Shown here piece after piece: positions 14,213 to 22,191 of a stretch of 64,000 nucleotides of DNA. The stretch lies in assembly GCF_900112765.1 (NCBI RefSeq), contig NZ_FOMZ01000004.1:327939-391938 (forward strand). The letters run 5' to 3'. A program made the position numbers and the translations under genes. Every line of letters starts with the position of its first letter. Position 1 is the stretch's first letter. The notes beneath the pieces were generated by a model. That model saw nothing but the letters and a program-made list of their open reading frames with translations. It did no database searches and had not been told where the DNA came from. The stretch comes from Actinopolyspora alba (GTDB taxonomy: Bacteria > Actinomycetota > Actinomycetes > Mycobacteriales > Pseudonocardiaceae).

Positions 14213-16636
14213 ATGTCCCTGCTCAACGTTGCCCGGTCCGGGTGGGCCGCGAGCACCGGACCGCGGCCCGCGCCACCGGGCGGTGGAATCGCGGGCACGT
14301 CGGCGGAACCGCGGGCCGTGCCGCACGGCGGGCATGTCCTGGCCCAGGAGCCGTCGTCCCTGCTGCGGCTCGACGCCGCCGATTACACGATCGTCGGAAT
14401 CGTACTGGTCATCGCACTGGCCGCTCTCGTATTCGGCTACGTGCTCATCCGGGAGGTGCTGGCTGCAGCCGAGGGATCCGAGCGGATGCGCGAGATCGCC
14501 CGGGCGATCCAGGAGGGGGCCTCGGCCTATCTCAACCGCCAGTTCCGCACCCTGGCGTTCTTCGCGGTGATCGTTTTCCTGCTGCTGTTCGCGCTCCCGG
14601 CCGAGACACCGGCACAGCGGATCGGCAGATCGGTGTTCTTCCTGTTCGGCGCGGCGTTCTCCGCCGCCATCGGCTATCTCGGCATGTGGTTGTCCACGCG
14701 GGCCAATCTGCGCGTCGCCGCTGCCGCCAACGACCCGACCGCGGGCAGGACCAAGGCGATGCGGATCGCTTTCCGCACCGGCGGGGTGGTCGGCATGACC
14801 ACCATCGGACTGGGGTTGTTCGGCGCCGCGCTGGTGGTGCTGGTCTACGCCGGGCAGGCACCACGCGTCCTGGAGGGCTTCGGATTCGGTGCCGCGCTGC
14901 TGGCGATGTTCATGCGTGTGGGTGGCGGAATATTCACCAAGGCCGCCGACGTCGGTGCCGACCTGGTCGGCAAGGTGGAGCAGAACATCCCCGAGGACGA
15001 CCCGCGCAACGCCGCCACGATCGCGGACAACGTGGGGGACAACGTCGGCGACTGCGCCGGGATGGCGGCCGATCTGTTCGAGTCCTACGCGGTCACCCTG
15101 GTGGCCTCGCTGATCCTGGGAACCGCCGCGTTCGGCACCAAGGGGCTGCTCTTCCCACTGATCGTGCCCGCCATCGGGGTGGTCACCGCCGTGCTCGGTG
15201 TCTACATCACGAGGGCGCGAAGCGGCGAGGGCGCGCTGGTCGCCATCAACCGCTCCTTCTACATCTCGGCGGCGATATCCGCCGTGGCCTGCGCGGTCGC
15301 CGCGCTGCTCTACCTGCCCGGTTCGTACGCCGAGCTGACCGGAGTTCCGCCCCGGATCCTCGACCTCGGCGGCAACCCGGCGGTGGTCGCGCTCGTCTCC
15401 GTGGTCATCGGCATCGTGCTCGCCGTCGTCATCCTCAAGCTGACCGGCTACTTCACCGCCACCGAGCGCAAGCCGGTACGCGACGTCGGCAGGTCCTCCA
15501 CCACCGGTCCGGCCACGGTGATACTCACCGGTTTCTCGGTCGGCTTCGAGTCGGCCGTCTACACCGCGCTGGTCATCGCGGCGGCGGTGTTCGGGGCCTT
15601 CCTGCTGTCCGGCTCCATATCGGTGGCGCTGTTCGCGGTCGCGCTGGCGGGCTGCGGACTGCTGACCACCGTCGGCGTGATCGTCGCGATGGACACCTTC
15701 GGCCCCGTGGCCGACAACGCGCAGGGGATCGCGGAGATGTCCGGCGAGTTCGAGGGGGAGGGGGCGGCCGTGCTCACCGAGCTGGACGCGGTCGGCAACA
15801 CCACCAAGGCCATCACGAAGGGCATCGCGATCGCCACCGCCGTACTGGCGGCCACCGCGCTGTTCGGCTCGTACCGCGACGCGATAGGCAGCGCACTGGC
15901 CGACATCGGTGCGCAGCTCACGGTCGGCGAGTTCCTGGTCTACGCACCGAACGTGCTCGTCGGGGTCATCATCGGTGCCGCCGTGGTGTTCCTGTTCGCG
16001 GGACTGGCCATCAACGCGGTCTCCCGGGCGGCGGGGGCGGTTGTGCACGAGGTGCGCAGGCAGTTCTCCGCCAAGCCGGGAATCATGGACGGCTCGGAGC
16101 GTCCCGAGTACGGCCGGGTGGTCGACATCTGCACCAGGGACTCGCTGCGGGAACTGGCGACGCCGGGGCTGTTGGCGGTCCTCGCTCCCATAGCGGTCGG
16201 CTTCGGGCTCGGGGTCGGGCCGCTGGCCGGTTACCTGGCCGGTGCGATCGCGGTGGGAACCCTGATGGCGATCTTCCTGGCGAACTCGGGCGGTGCCTGG
16301 GACAACTCCAAGAAACTGGTCGAGGACGGTTACCACGGCGGCAAGGGCTCGCCCGCCCACGAGGCCACCGTCATCGGTGACACGGTCGGCGACCCGTTCA
16401 AGGACACCGCCGGTCCAGCCATCAACCCGCTGCTGAAGGTGATGAACCTGGTTTCGGTGCTGGTGGCACCCGCCGTGGTCACCGTGACGGTGGGGGCAGA
16501 CGCCTCGCTCGGGCAGCGGATCACCATCGCGGTGGTCTGCTTCCTCGTGATAGCCGCGGCGGTGATCTCCTCCAAGCGAAGGAGCACCGCCATCGCCGAG
16601 AGCTCCGGGGACGAGGTCGTCAACGGCGCCAAGTGA
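14213..16636 (+). CDS. hppA: Membrane-bound proton-pumping pyrophosphatase
   Basis: 807 aa with 15-17 hydrophobic segments. It hydrolyses PPi and pumps protons across the membrane. Diagnostic motifs are present: DVGADLVGKVE (PPi/Mg binding), DNVGDNVGDCAGMAADLFESY, and DTVGDPFKDTAGPAINPLLKV near the C-terminus. The segment GNTTKAITKG has Lys at the position that marks K+-independent enzymes (K+-dependent ones have Ala). The N-terminal ~50 residues before the first membrane helix are extra and low complexity. ATG 14213 follows AGGAGG closely. Together with the soluble Ppa at 28.8 kb it gives two ways to remove PPi. Confidence 0.95.
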   Translation: MSLLNVARSGWAASTGPRPAPPGGGIAGTSAEPRAVPHGGHVLAQEPSSLLRLDAADYTIVGIVLVIALAALVFGYVLIREVLAAAEGSERMREIARAIQEGASAYLNRQFRTLAFFAVIVFLLLFALPAETPAQRIGRSVFFLFGAAFSAAIGYLGMWLSTRANLRVAAAANDPTAGRTKAMRIAFRTGGVVGMTTIGLGLFGAALVVLVYAGQAPRVLEGFGFGAALLAMFMRVGGGIFTKAADVGADLVGKVEQNIPEDDPRNAATIADNVGDNVGDCAGMAADLFESYAVTLVASLILGTAAFGTKGLLFPLIVPAIGVVTAVLGVYITRARSGEGALVAINRSFYISAAISAVACAVAALLYLPGSYAELTGVPPRILDLGGNPAVVALVSVVIGIVLAVVILKLTGYFTATERKPVRDVGRSSTTGPATVILTGFSVGFESAVYTALVIAAAVFGAFLLSGSISVALFAVALAGCGLLTTVGVIVAMDTFGPVADNAQGIAEMSGEFEGEGAAVLTELDAVGNTTKAITKGIAIATAVLAATALFGSYRDAIGSALADIGAQLTVGEFLVYAPNVLVGVIIGAAVVFLFAGLAINAVSRAAGAVVHEVRRQFSAKPGIMDGSERPEYGRVVDICTRDSLRELATPGLLAVLAPIAVGFGLGVGPLAGYLAGAIAVGTLMAIFLANSGGAWDNSKKLVEDGYHGGKGSPAHEATVIGDTVGDPFKDTAGPAINPLLKVMNLVSVLVAPAVVTVTVGADASLGQRITIAVVCFLVIAAAVISSKRRSTAIAESSGDEVVNGAK

Positions 16637-16690
16637 TTTCGGAATCGTGGCCACCTCGTCTTCCGTGGTTACTTCCGTGGCTGAACCTCC

Positions 16691-16769
16691 GGTGCGGCTC
16701 CCGCTCCGGGAGGCCCGACATCGGGTAGCGACCGACACAACGTCGGGCCTTCCTCGCGAGAGCCGCACC
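16691..16769 (+). terminator. Large two-stem hairpin downstream of hppA
   Basis: The outer arms GGTGCGGCTC (16691-16700) and GAGCCGCACC (16760-16769) pair perfectly over 10 bp. They enclose inner arms AGGCCCGAC (16711-16719) and GTCGGGCCT (16742-16750), 9 bp. The structure starts 54 nt after the hppA stop. There is no U-run, so it could be an actinobacterial hairpin-only terminator, an mRNA-stabilising 3' structure or part of a small RNA. Confidence 0.45.
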
Positions 16770-16892
16770 GGAGAACCCGCGGCGGTGCCGGCTGCCGGAG
16801 CGGTCGGGGTTCGTTCCGCGGGAGTGGTCGGGGTTCGGACCGGGGAAGTGGTTGGGGATTCGGCACCGGTCGGGCGGCCTCTACCAGCCGTC

Positions 16893-16917
16893 CGGCGATT
16901 TCGCGAGAAATCGACGC
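16893..16917. repeat. Dispersed CGATTTCGCGAGA repeat, copy 1
   Basis: The core CGATTTCGCGAGAAATCG is a perfect inverted repeat (CGATTTC/GAAATCG around GCGA), flanked by CGG and ACGC. It is one of five copies in this window, all intergenic. Confidence 0.85.
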
Positions 16918-16967
16918 TCTTCGGAGGGGAACCGCCCCACGTACACAGGGCTCCTCGACCAGTGACG

Positions 16968-16992
16968 CGGCGATTTCGCGAGAAACCGACGC
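16968..16992. repeat. Dispersed CGATTTCGCGAGA repeat, copy 2
   Basis: It lies 75 bp after copy 1 in the same orientation. The left arm is identical; the right arm reads GAAACCGACGC, so the palindrome is imperfect. Confidence 0.85.
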
Positions 16993-17082
16993 CGCCACCG
17001 GAGCGCGCACCGGTTCCCCGGCCCGGTTCCGGTGATCGTGTGCTCTGGCGCCCGGAGCGCGCGGGACTCTACGATCACCGGA

Positions 17083-17667
17083 GTGGGCCAGCTTTCGTTC
17101 TTCTCGGCCGAGGCACGGCCCGCTCGTATCGCCGATCTGGCCGGCCTGCTCTGCGGCCACGGCCAGGTGACCGGTTTCGGGCGCGGCACCGCCGCGCGCC
17201 TCTCCGTCGTGCTCGCCGAGTCCTGGCGGGTTCACGCACTGCACGAGATGTTCCGGGCGCGGGGAGTGCCCGTGGAAGTGTCCCGCACCGAGTGCGATGA
17301 ATCACTGCTGCGGACCTCGTTCCGGGCCGATCTGACCCAGCTGGCCGCGAGTTGGTTACACGGCGCGGTAAAGTCGGTGCCGAACGGATTCAACCCGGAT
17401 GGTTCGGCGCTGCGCGTCTGGACGCTCATCGCGGGCGCCCCCACCACTGGGGGATATCTACTCGGGCTGGATCCGAGCGTGCCGGAGACTCACGAGCCGC
17501 TTGTTTCGTCACTCGGTCGTGCGGGCCTACCAGCCAGGACGGTCGGTTCGCCGGGTGCGGAGCCCGCGTTGCGGATCGTGGGCCGGCGTCGCCTGACTCG
17601 GTTGGCCGAGCTCGTCGGACCCGCGCCGAACGGCGCTCCTGGGGGAGCATGGCCGCTGTCGCCGTGA
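17083..17667 (+). CDS. Conserved actinobacterial protein (Rv3647c-like)
   Basis: 194 aa, close to the length I remember for Rv3647c, which holds the same place next to topA. The soluble protein begins with VGQLSFFSAEARPARIADLAGLLCG; GRGTAARLSVVL and SWLHGAVKSVPNGF follow. No catalytic motif is recognised. The start is GTG 17083, because TACGAT at 17070-17075 lies exactly 7 nt before it, which makes a leaderless transcript likely. Downstream is topA in the same direction after a 185-bp gap. The function is unknown; the constant link to topA suggests a nucleic-acid role, but that is only inference. Confidence 0.8.
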   Translation: MGQLSFFSAEARPARIADLAGLLCGHGQVTGFGRGTAARLSVVLAESWRVHALHEMFRARGVPVEVSRTECDESLLRTSFRADLTQLAASWLHGAVKSVPNGFNPDGSALRVWTLIAGAPTTGGYLLGLDPSVPETHEPLVSSLGRAGLPARTVGSPGAEPALRIVGRRRLTRLAELVGPAPNGAPGGAWPLSP

Positions 17668-17852
17668 GTCGTTCGACACACCTCCTCGTGGTCGTCATGG
17701 CGGAACACTGCCGAGGTAGGGGACGTTCGGCCTGGTGAAGCGCGCGGAACCGGGGCGGCGTGTGTCACGCTGTGCGTTCCCCGGGACGGCGAACAGGACC
17801 GGACACGGTGCACACTGACGGATCGGACACCTCCAGACGAGAGCAGGTAGGC

Positions 17853-20800
17853 GTGGCTGGCTCGACACGGACGAAGAAGGACGGCGCCAAGGGGCGCGCT
17901 TCTAAGGCATCCACCGGGAGCTCCGGCGGTCGGCGGTTGGTGATCGTCGAGTCCCCGGCCAAGGCGCGCAAGATCGCTTCCTTCCTCGGCTCGGACTACC
18001 AGGTCGAGTCGTCACGTGGTCACATCCGGGATCTCCCGCGCGGTGCCGCCGACGTTCCCGCCGACTACAAGGGGCAGTCCTGGGCACGCTTCGGCGTGAA
18101 CGTGGACAACGACTTCGAACCGCTGTACCTGGTGACCGACGACAAGCGGGACACGGTCGAGGAACTCCGCGAGGCGCTGTCCGACGCCGAGGAGCTCTAT
18201 CTCGCCACCGATGGCGATCGGGAGGGCGAGGCGATCGCCTGGCACCTGCAGGAGACGCTGCAGCCCTCCGTCCCGGTGTACCGGATGGTGTTCCACGAGA
18301 TCACCGAGTCCGCCATTCGGGCCGCTGCGGCCAATCCCCGCGAGCTCGACAACGACCTGGTGGACGCGCAGGAGACCCGTCGCATCCTGGACCGACTCTA
18401 CGGCTACGAGGTCAGCCCCGTGCTGTGGAAGAAGGTCATGCCGAAGCTCTCGGCGGGCCGGGTGCAGTCGGTGGCGACCCGCATCGTCGTGCAGCGGGAA
18501 CGGGAGCGCATCCGGTTCGTGCCCGCCTCCTACTGGGACATCGCCGCCACGCTGCACACCGCCGACGACGAGCAGCTCGGCAGGCAGGGCGGTTTCGGTG
18601 CCCGACTGGTCAACGTCGACGGCTCCAGGCTGGCGACCGGACGCGACTTCGGCCCGGACGGCGAGCTCACCGGCGACGCCCTGGTGCTGGACGAACCGCG
18701 TGCCCGTGCGCTCGCCGAAGGGCTGGCCGACACCGAGCTGACCGTCTCCGCCGTCGAGGAGAAGCCCTACACGCGCAAGCCCTACGCGCCGTTCATGACC
18801 TCCACGCTGCAACAGGAGGCGGGGCGCAAGCTCAGGTTCTCGGCCGACCGCACCATGCGGACCGCGCAGCGGCTCTACGAGAACGGCTACATCACCTACA
18901 TGCGTACGGACTCCACGACGCTGTCGGACACCGCGATCGCGGCGGCGCGGCAGCAGGCCGGGGAGCTGTACGGCAACGACTACCTGTCCGCGCAGGCCAG
19001 GCAGTACACCCGCAAGGTCAAGAACGCGCAGGAGGCCCACGAGGCCATCCGTCCCGCAGGGGAGAACTTCCGCACCCCGCGCCAGGTCTCCTCGGAACTG
19101 GACACCGACGGCTCCAAGCTCTACGAGCTGATCTGGCAGCGCACCATCGCCTCCCAGATGGCCGACGCCAAGGGGACGACCATGTCGGTGCGGGTCACCG
19201 GCACCGCCACGAGCGGGGAGGAGTGCACCTTCGCCGCCTCCGGCCGCACGATCACTTTCGCCGGTTTCCTCAAGGCCTACGTCGAGTCGGTGGACTCCGA
19301 GGCCGGTGGGGTGGCCGACGACGCGGAGTCGAGACTGCCCCGCCTCGTCGAGGGGCAGCGGGTCTCGGCGGGCGAGCTCGACCCGGACGGGCACACCACC
19401 AGCCCGCCCGCCCGCTACACCGAGGCCAGCCTGGTCAAGGCCCTGGAGGAGCTGGGGATCGGACGCCCCTCCACCTACGCCTCCATCATCAGCACCATCC
19501 AGGAGCGCGGCTACGTCTGGCGCAAGGGCTCGGCGCTGGTTCCCTCCTGGATCGCGTTCGCCGTGGTGGGGCTGCTGGAGCAGCACTTCTCCAGGCTGGT
19601 GGACTACGACTTCACCGCCGCGCTGGAGGACGAGCTCGACCGGATAGCCGAGGGCGCCCAGCAGCGCACCAAGTGGCTCAACGGGTTCTACTTCGGCGGT
19701 GACATCGGTCCGCAGGACTCCATCGGGCGTGCCGGGGGGCTGAAGAAGCTCGTCGGGTCCGGTGTTGAGGAGATCGACGCCCGGCAGGTCAATTCCATCC
19801 CGATGTTCACCGACGACGAGGGGCGCACGGTCTACGTCCGGGTCGGCCGCTACGGTCCCTACCTCGAGCGCAGCGCTTCCACGTCGGGCGAGGGCAACGG
19901 CGAGTCGCAGCGCGCGAACCTGCCGGACGCGCTGCCGCCGGACGAGCTGACTCCCCAGGTGGCGGAGAAGTTGTTCGCCACCCCGATGGAGGGCAACACC
20001 CTCGGTACCGATCCGGAGACCGGCAACGAGGTCGTCGCCAAGGACGGGCGGTTCGGGCCCTACGTCACGGAGATCCTGCCGGAGGGGACCAAGACCAAGC
20101 CGCGCACGGCCAGCCTGTTCAAGTCGATGTCGCTGGACACGGTGACGTTGCAGGACGCGCTGCGATTGCTCTCGCTGCCCCGCACCGTGGGGACCGACCC
20201 CGACACGGGGGAAGAGATCACCGCGCAGAACGGTCGTTACGGGCCTTACCTGAAGCGGGGCAGTGATTCGCGCTCGTTGGACAACGAGGAGCAGATCTTC
20301 GCGATCACGCTGGAGGAGGCCCGCGCCATCTACGCGCAGCCGAAGCAGCGTGGTCGCAGGGCGGCGGCGCCTCCGCTGCGCGAACTCGGCGAGGAACCGG
20401 ACACCGGCCGGAACCTGGTGGTCAAGGATGGGCGGTTCGGCCCGTACGTCACCGACGGCGAGACGAACGCCTCGCTGCGCAAGGGCGACAGCGTCGAAGA
20501 GCTGACCAAGGAGCGCGCCGTCGAACTGGTCGCCGAACGACGCGCCAAGGCTCCCGCCAAGAAGGGCGGCAAGAAGTCCGGTGGCTCCGGGTCCAACGGC
20601 GGCAAGAGCGGTGCCAAGTCCGGTGGCGGCAACGGTTCCTCGGGATCCGGCACCTCGGGCAGCGGTACCAAGAGCGGTACGAGCGGCTCGGGCGGCAAGA
20701 GCACTGCCAAGAAGTCCGCGGGCGGCAAGTCGAGTGGCTCCGGAACCAAGAGTTCGGCGAGCAAGAGCTCCACGAGCGGCACGAGTGGGAAGAGCTCGAC

Positions 20801-20915
20801 GAGCAAGAGCTCGGGCACCAAGAGCTCGGGCACCAAGAGCAACGGTTCCAAGACCGGGAGCTCCGCGTCCGCGAGTTCGAAGGGTCAGCGAGCCGCGGAC
20901 CGTTCCAACACGTGA
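17853..20915 (+). CDS. topA: DNA topoisomerase I (type IA)
   Basis: 1020 aa. The Toprim domain starts at LVIVESPAKARKIASF and includes the acidic DGDREGEAIAWH. The catalytic tyrosine is Y349 in TYMRTDST. It relaxes negative supercoils by cutting one strand. Instead of zinc fingers the C-terminus carries actinobacterial-type repeats (RVGRYGPYLE, AKDGRFGPYV, AQNGRYGPYLK, VKDGRFGPYV). The last ~120 residues are an extreme Ser/Gly/Lys low-complexity tail of the kind that aids DNA binding in other actinobacterial TopA enzymes. GTG 17853 is chosen just before the conserved part; its SD (AGGTAGG) is weak. Confidence 0.95.
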   Translation: MAGSTRTKKDGAKGRASKASTGSSGGRRLVIVESPAKARKIASFLGSDYQVESSRGHIRDLPRGAADVPADYKGQSWARFGVNVDNDFEPLYLVTDDKRDTVEELREALSDAEELYLATDGDREGEAIAWHLQETLQPSVPVYRMVFHEITESAIRAAAANPRELDNDLVDAQETRRILDRLYGYEVSPVLWKKVMPKLSAGRVQSVATRIVVQRERERIRFVPASYWDIAATLHTADDEQLGRQGGFGARLVNVDGSRLATGRDFGPDGELTGDALVLDEPRARALAEGLADTELTVSAVEEKPYTRKPYAPFMTSTLQQEAGRKLRFSADRTMRTAQRLYENGYITYMRTDSTTLSDTAIAAARQQAGELYGNDYLSAQARQYTRKVKNAQEAHEAIRPAGENFRTPRQVSSELDTDGSKLYELIWQRTIASQMADAKGTTMSVRVTGTATSGEECTFAASGRTITFAGFLKAYVESVDSEAGGVADDAESRLPRLVEGQRVSAGELDPDGHTTSPPARYTEASLVKALEELGIGRPSTYASIISTIQERGYVWRKGSALVPSWIAFAVVGLLEQHFSRLVDYDFTAALEDELDRIAEGAQQRTKWLNGFYFGGDIGPQDSIGRAGGLKKLVGSGVEEIDARQVNSIPMFTDDEGRTVYVRVGRYGPYLERSASTSGEGNGESQRANLPDALPPDELTPQVAEKLFATPMEGNTLGTDPETGNEVVAKDGRFGPYVTEILPEGTKTKPRTASLFKSMSLDTVTLQDALRLLSLPRTVGTDPDTGEEITAQNGRYGPYLKRGSDSRSLDNEEQIFAITLEEARAIYAQPKQRGRRAAAPPLRELGEEPDTGRNLVVKDGRFGPYVTDGETNASLRKGDSVEELTKERAVELVAERRAKAPAKKGGKKSGGSGSNGGKSGAKSGGGNGSSGSGTSGSGTKSGTSGSGGKSTAKKSAGGKSSGSGTKSSASKSSTSGTSGKSSTSKSSGTKSSGTKSNGSKTGSSASASSKGQRAADRSNT

Positions 20916-20936
20916 TCGGGTTTCGAGGTACCGGCG

Positions 20937-22181
20937 ATGGCAAGCGAGACAGCGGCCCCGACGGCCGGGGCCGTCGCCGAGCGGGAGTCCGAGGGCATCT
21001 GGGCCGAGGTCGTCGGCCAGCCCGAAGCCGTGCGCACCTTGCGCGAGGCCGCTCGGGCGGCGCGTGACCGGCTGGCGGGGCGCGACACCGCCACGGGAGC
21101 CATGACCCACGCCTGGCTGTTCACCGGTCCACCGGGGTCGGGACATCCCGTCATGGCTCGCGCGTTCGCGGGAGCGTTGCAGTGCACCGATCCGGGAACG
21201 GTCGGCTGCGGCGAGTGCGTCGCCTGCGAGACGGCACTGGCGGGCACTCACGCCGATGTCACCACGGTGGTCCCGGAAGGTCTCTCGATCTCGGTCGCCG
21301 AGATGCGTTCGCTGGTGCAGGCCGCGGCCCGACGTCCCAACACCGGTCACTGGCGGGTCGTGCTCATCGAGGACGCCGACCGGCTCACGGAGGGCGCGGC
21401 GAACGCGCTGCTCAAAGCGGTCGAGGAACCCCCCGCGCGCACCGTTTTCCTGCTGTGCTCGCCCTCGGACCATCCCGCCGACGTGCCGGTGACCATCCGC
21501 TCCCGGTGCCGTGGCGTGCAGTTGCGCACCCCGCTCACGGAGGCGATCGCCGAGGTGCTGCACCACCGGGAGGGCGTCGAGCGATCCATGGCCGACTGGG
21601 CGGCCTCGGTGTGCGGCGGACACGTCGATCGTGCTCGTCGGCTGGCCACCGACCAGCAGGCCAGGGAACGCCGCGAGGCCGTGCTGCGCATCCCGCTCGG
21701 GCTGCGCGGGCTGTCCGAGGTCTTCAGCGAGGCGAGCGGGCTGGTCCGCGCCGCCGAGACCGAGGCCGGCGAGGCCAACCAGTCGCGCGACGAGGCCGAG
21801 AAAGAGGAGCTGCGTACCGCGATGGGTGCCGGTGGCACCGGCAAGGGGACCTCCTCGGCCACCAAGGGCGCCAACGCGGCGTTGAAGGAACTGGAGAAGA
21901 AGCAGAAGGCCCGCGCCACCCGGTCACAGCGGGACGCGCTGGACCTGGCGCTGGTCGATCTCGCCGGGTTCTACCGGGACGTGCTGGCCCTCGGCTTCGG
22001 GGCCGAGGTGCCGCTGAACCACCCCGATTTCGCGAGCCAGGCACGCCGGGCGGCCGCGGAGTGGACCTCCGAGACCGCCCTGCGTCGGTTGGAAGCGGTG
22101 CTGCGCTGCCGAACCGCGCTGGACCGCAACGTCAAACCGATCATCGCCGTGGAGGCGTTGGCCGCCGAACTCCACCGGTGA
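20937..22181 (+). CDS. holB: DNA polymerase III subunit delta' (HolB / Rv3644c type)
   Basis: 414 aa, a subunit of the clamp loader. The AAA+ N-domain has a Walker A-like GPPGSGHP in which His replaces the essential Lys, so it should not hydrolyse ATP, as expected for delta'. A four-cysteine zinc module (QCTDP..GCGECVACE) follows. SRC (IRSRCRG) supplies the arginine finger for the neighbouring subunit, and VVLIEDADRLTEGAANALLKAVEEPP is the Walker B/sensor region. The C-terminal helical part matches the collar domain. ATG 20937 follows GAGG, 21 bp after topA, so the two are probably cotranscribed. Confidence 0.92.
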   Translation: MASETAAPTAGAVAERESEGIWAEVVGQPEAVRTLREAARAARDRLAGRDTATGAMTHAWLFTGPPGSGHPVMARAFAGALQCTDPGTVGCGECVACETALAGTHADVTTVVPEGLSISVAEMRSLVQAAARRPNTGHWRVVLIEDADRLTEGAANALLKAVEEPPARTVFLLCSPSDHPADVPVTIRSRCRGVQLRTPLTEAIAEVLHHREGVERSMADWAASVCGGHVDRARRLATDQQARERREAVLRIPLGLRGLSEVFSEASGLVRAAETEAGEANQSRDEAEKEELRTAMGAGGTGKGTSSATKGANAALKELEKKQKARATRSQRDALDLALVDLAGFYRDVLALGFGAEVPLNHPDFASQARRAAAEWTSETALRRLEAVLRCRTALDRNVKPIIAVEALAAELHR

Positions 22182-22191
22182 TCCCGGACGC

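Larger units (their letters stand above)
16637..17082. other. Intergenic region after hppA with hairpin and dispersed repeats
   Basis: 446 bp, non-coding as far as I can tell. It carries a large two-stem hairpin (16691-16769) and a pair of the dispersed CGATTTCGCGAGA repeats. Confidence 0.6.

Noticed and set aside
13817..16768. 983-codon minus-strand frame opposite hppA
   Set aside because: His/Asp/Gly-rich antisense shadow; hppA motifs are unmistakable on the plus strand.
18012..21623. 1203-codon minus-strand frame opposite topA
   Set aside because: Antisense shadow with Leu/Gly/Arg bias and no recognisable domain; topA and holB are certain on the other strand.
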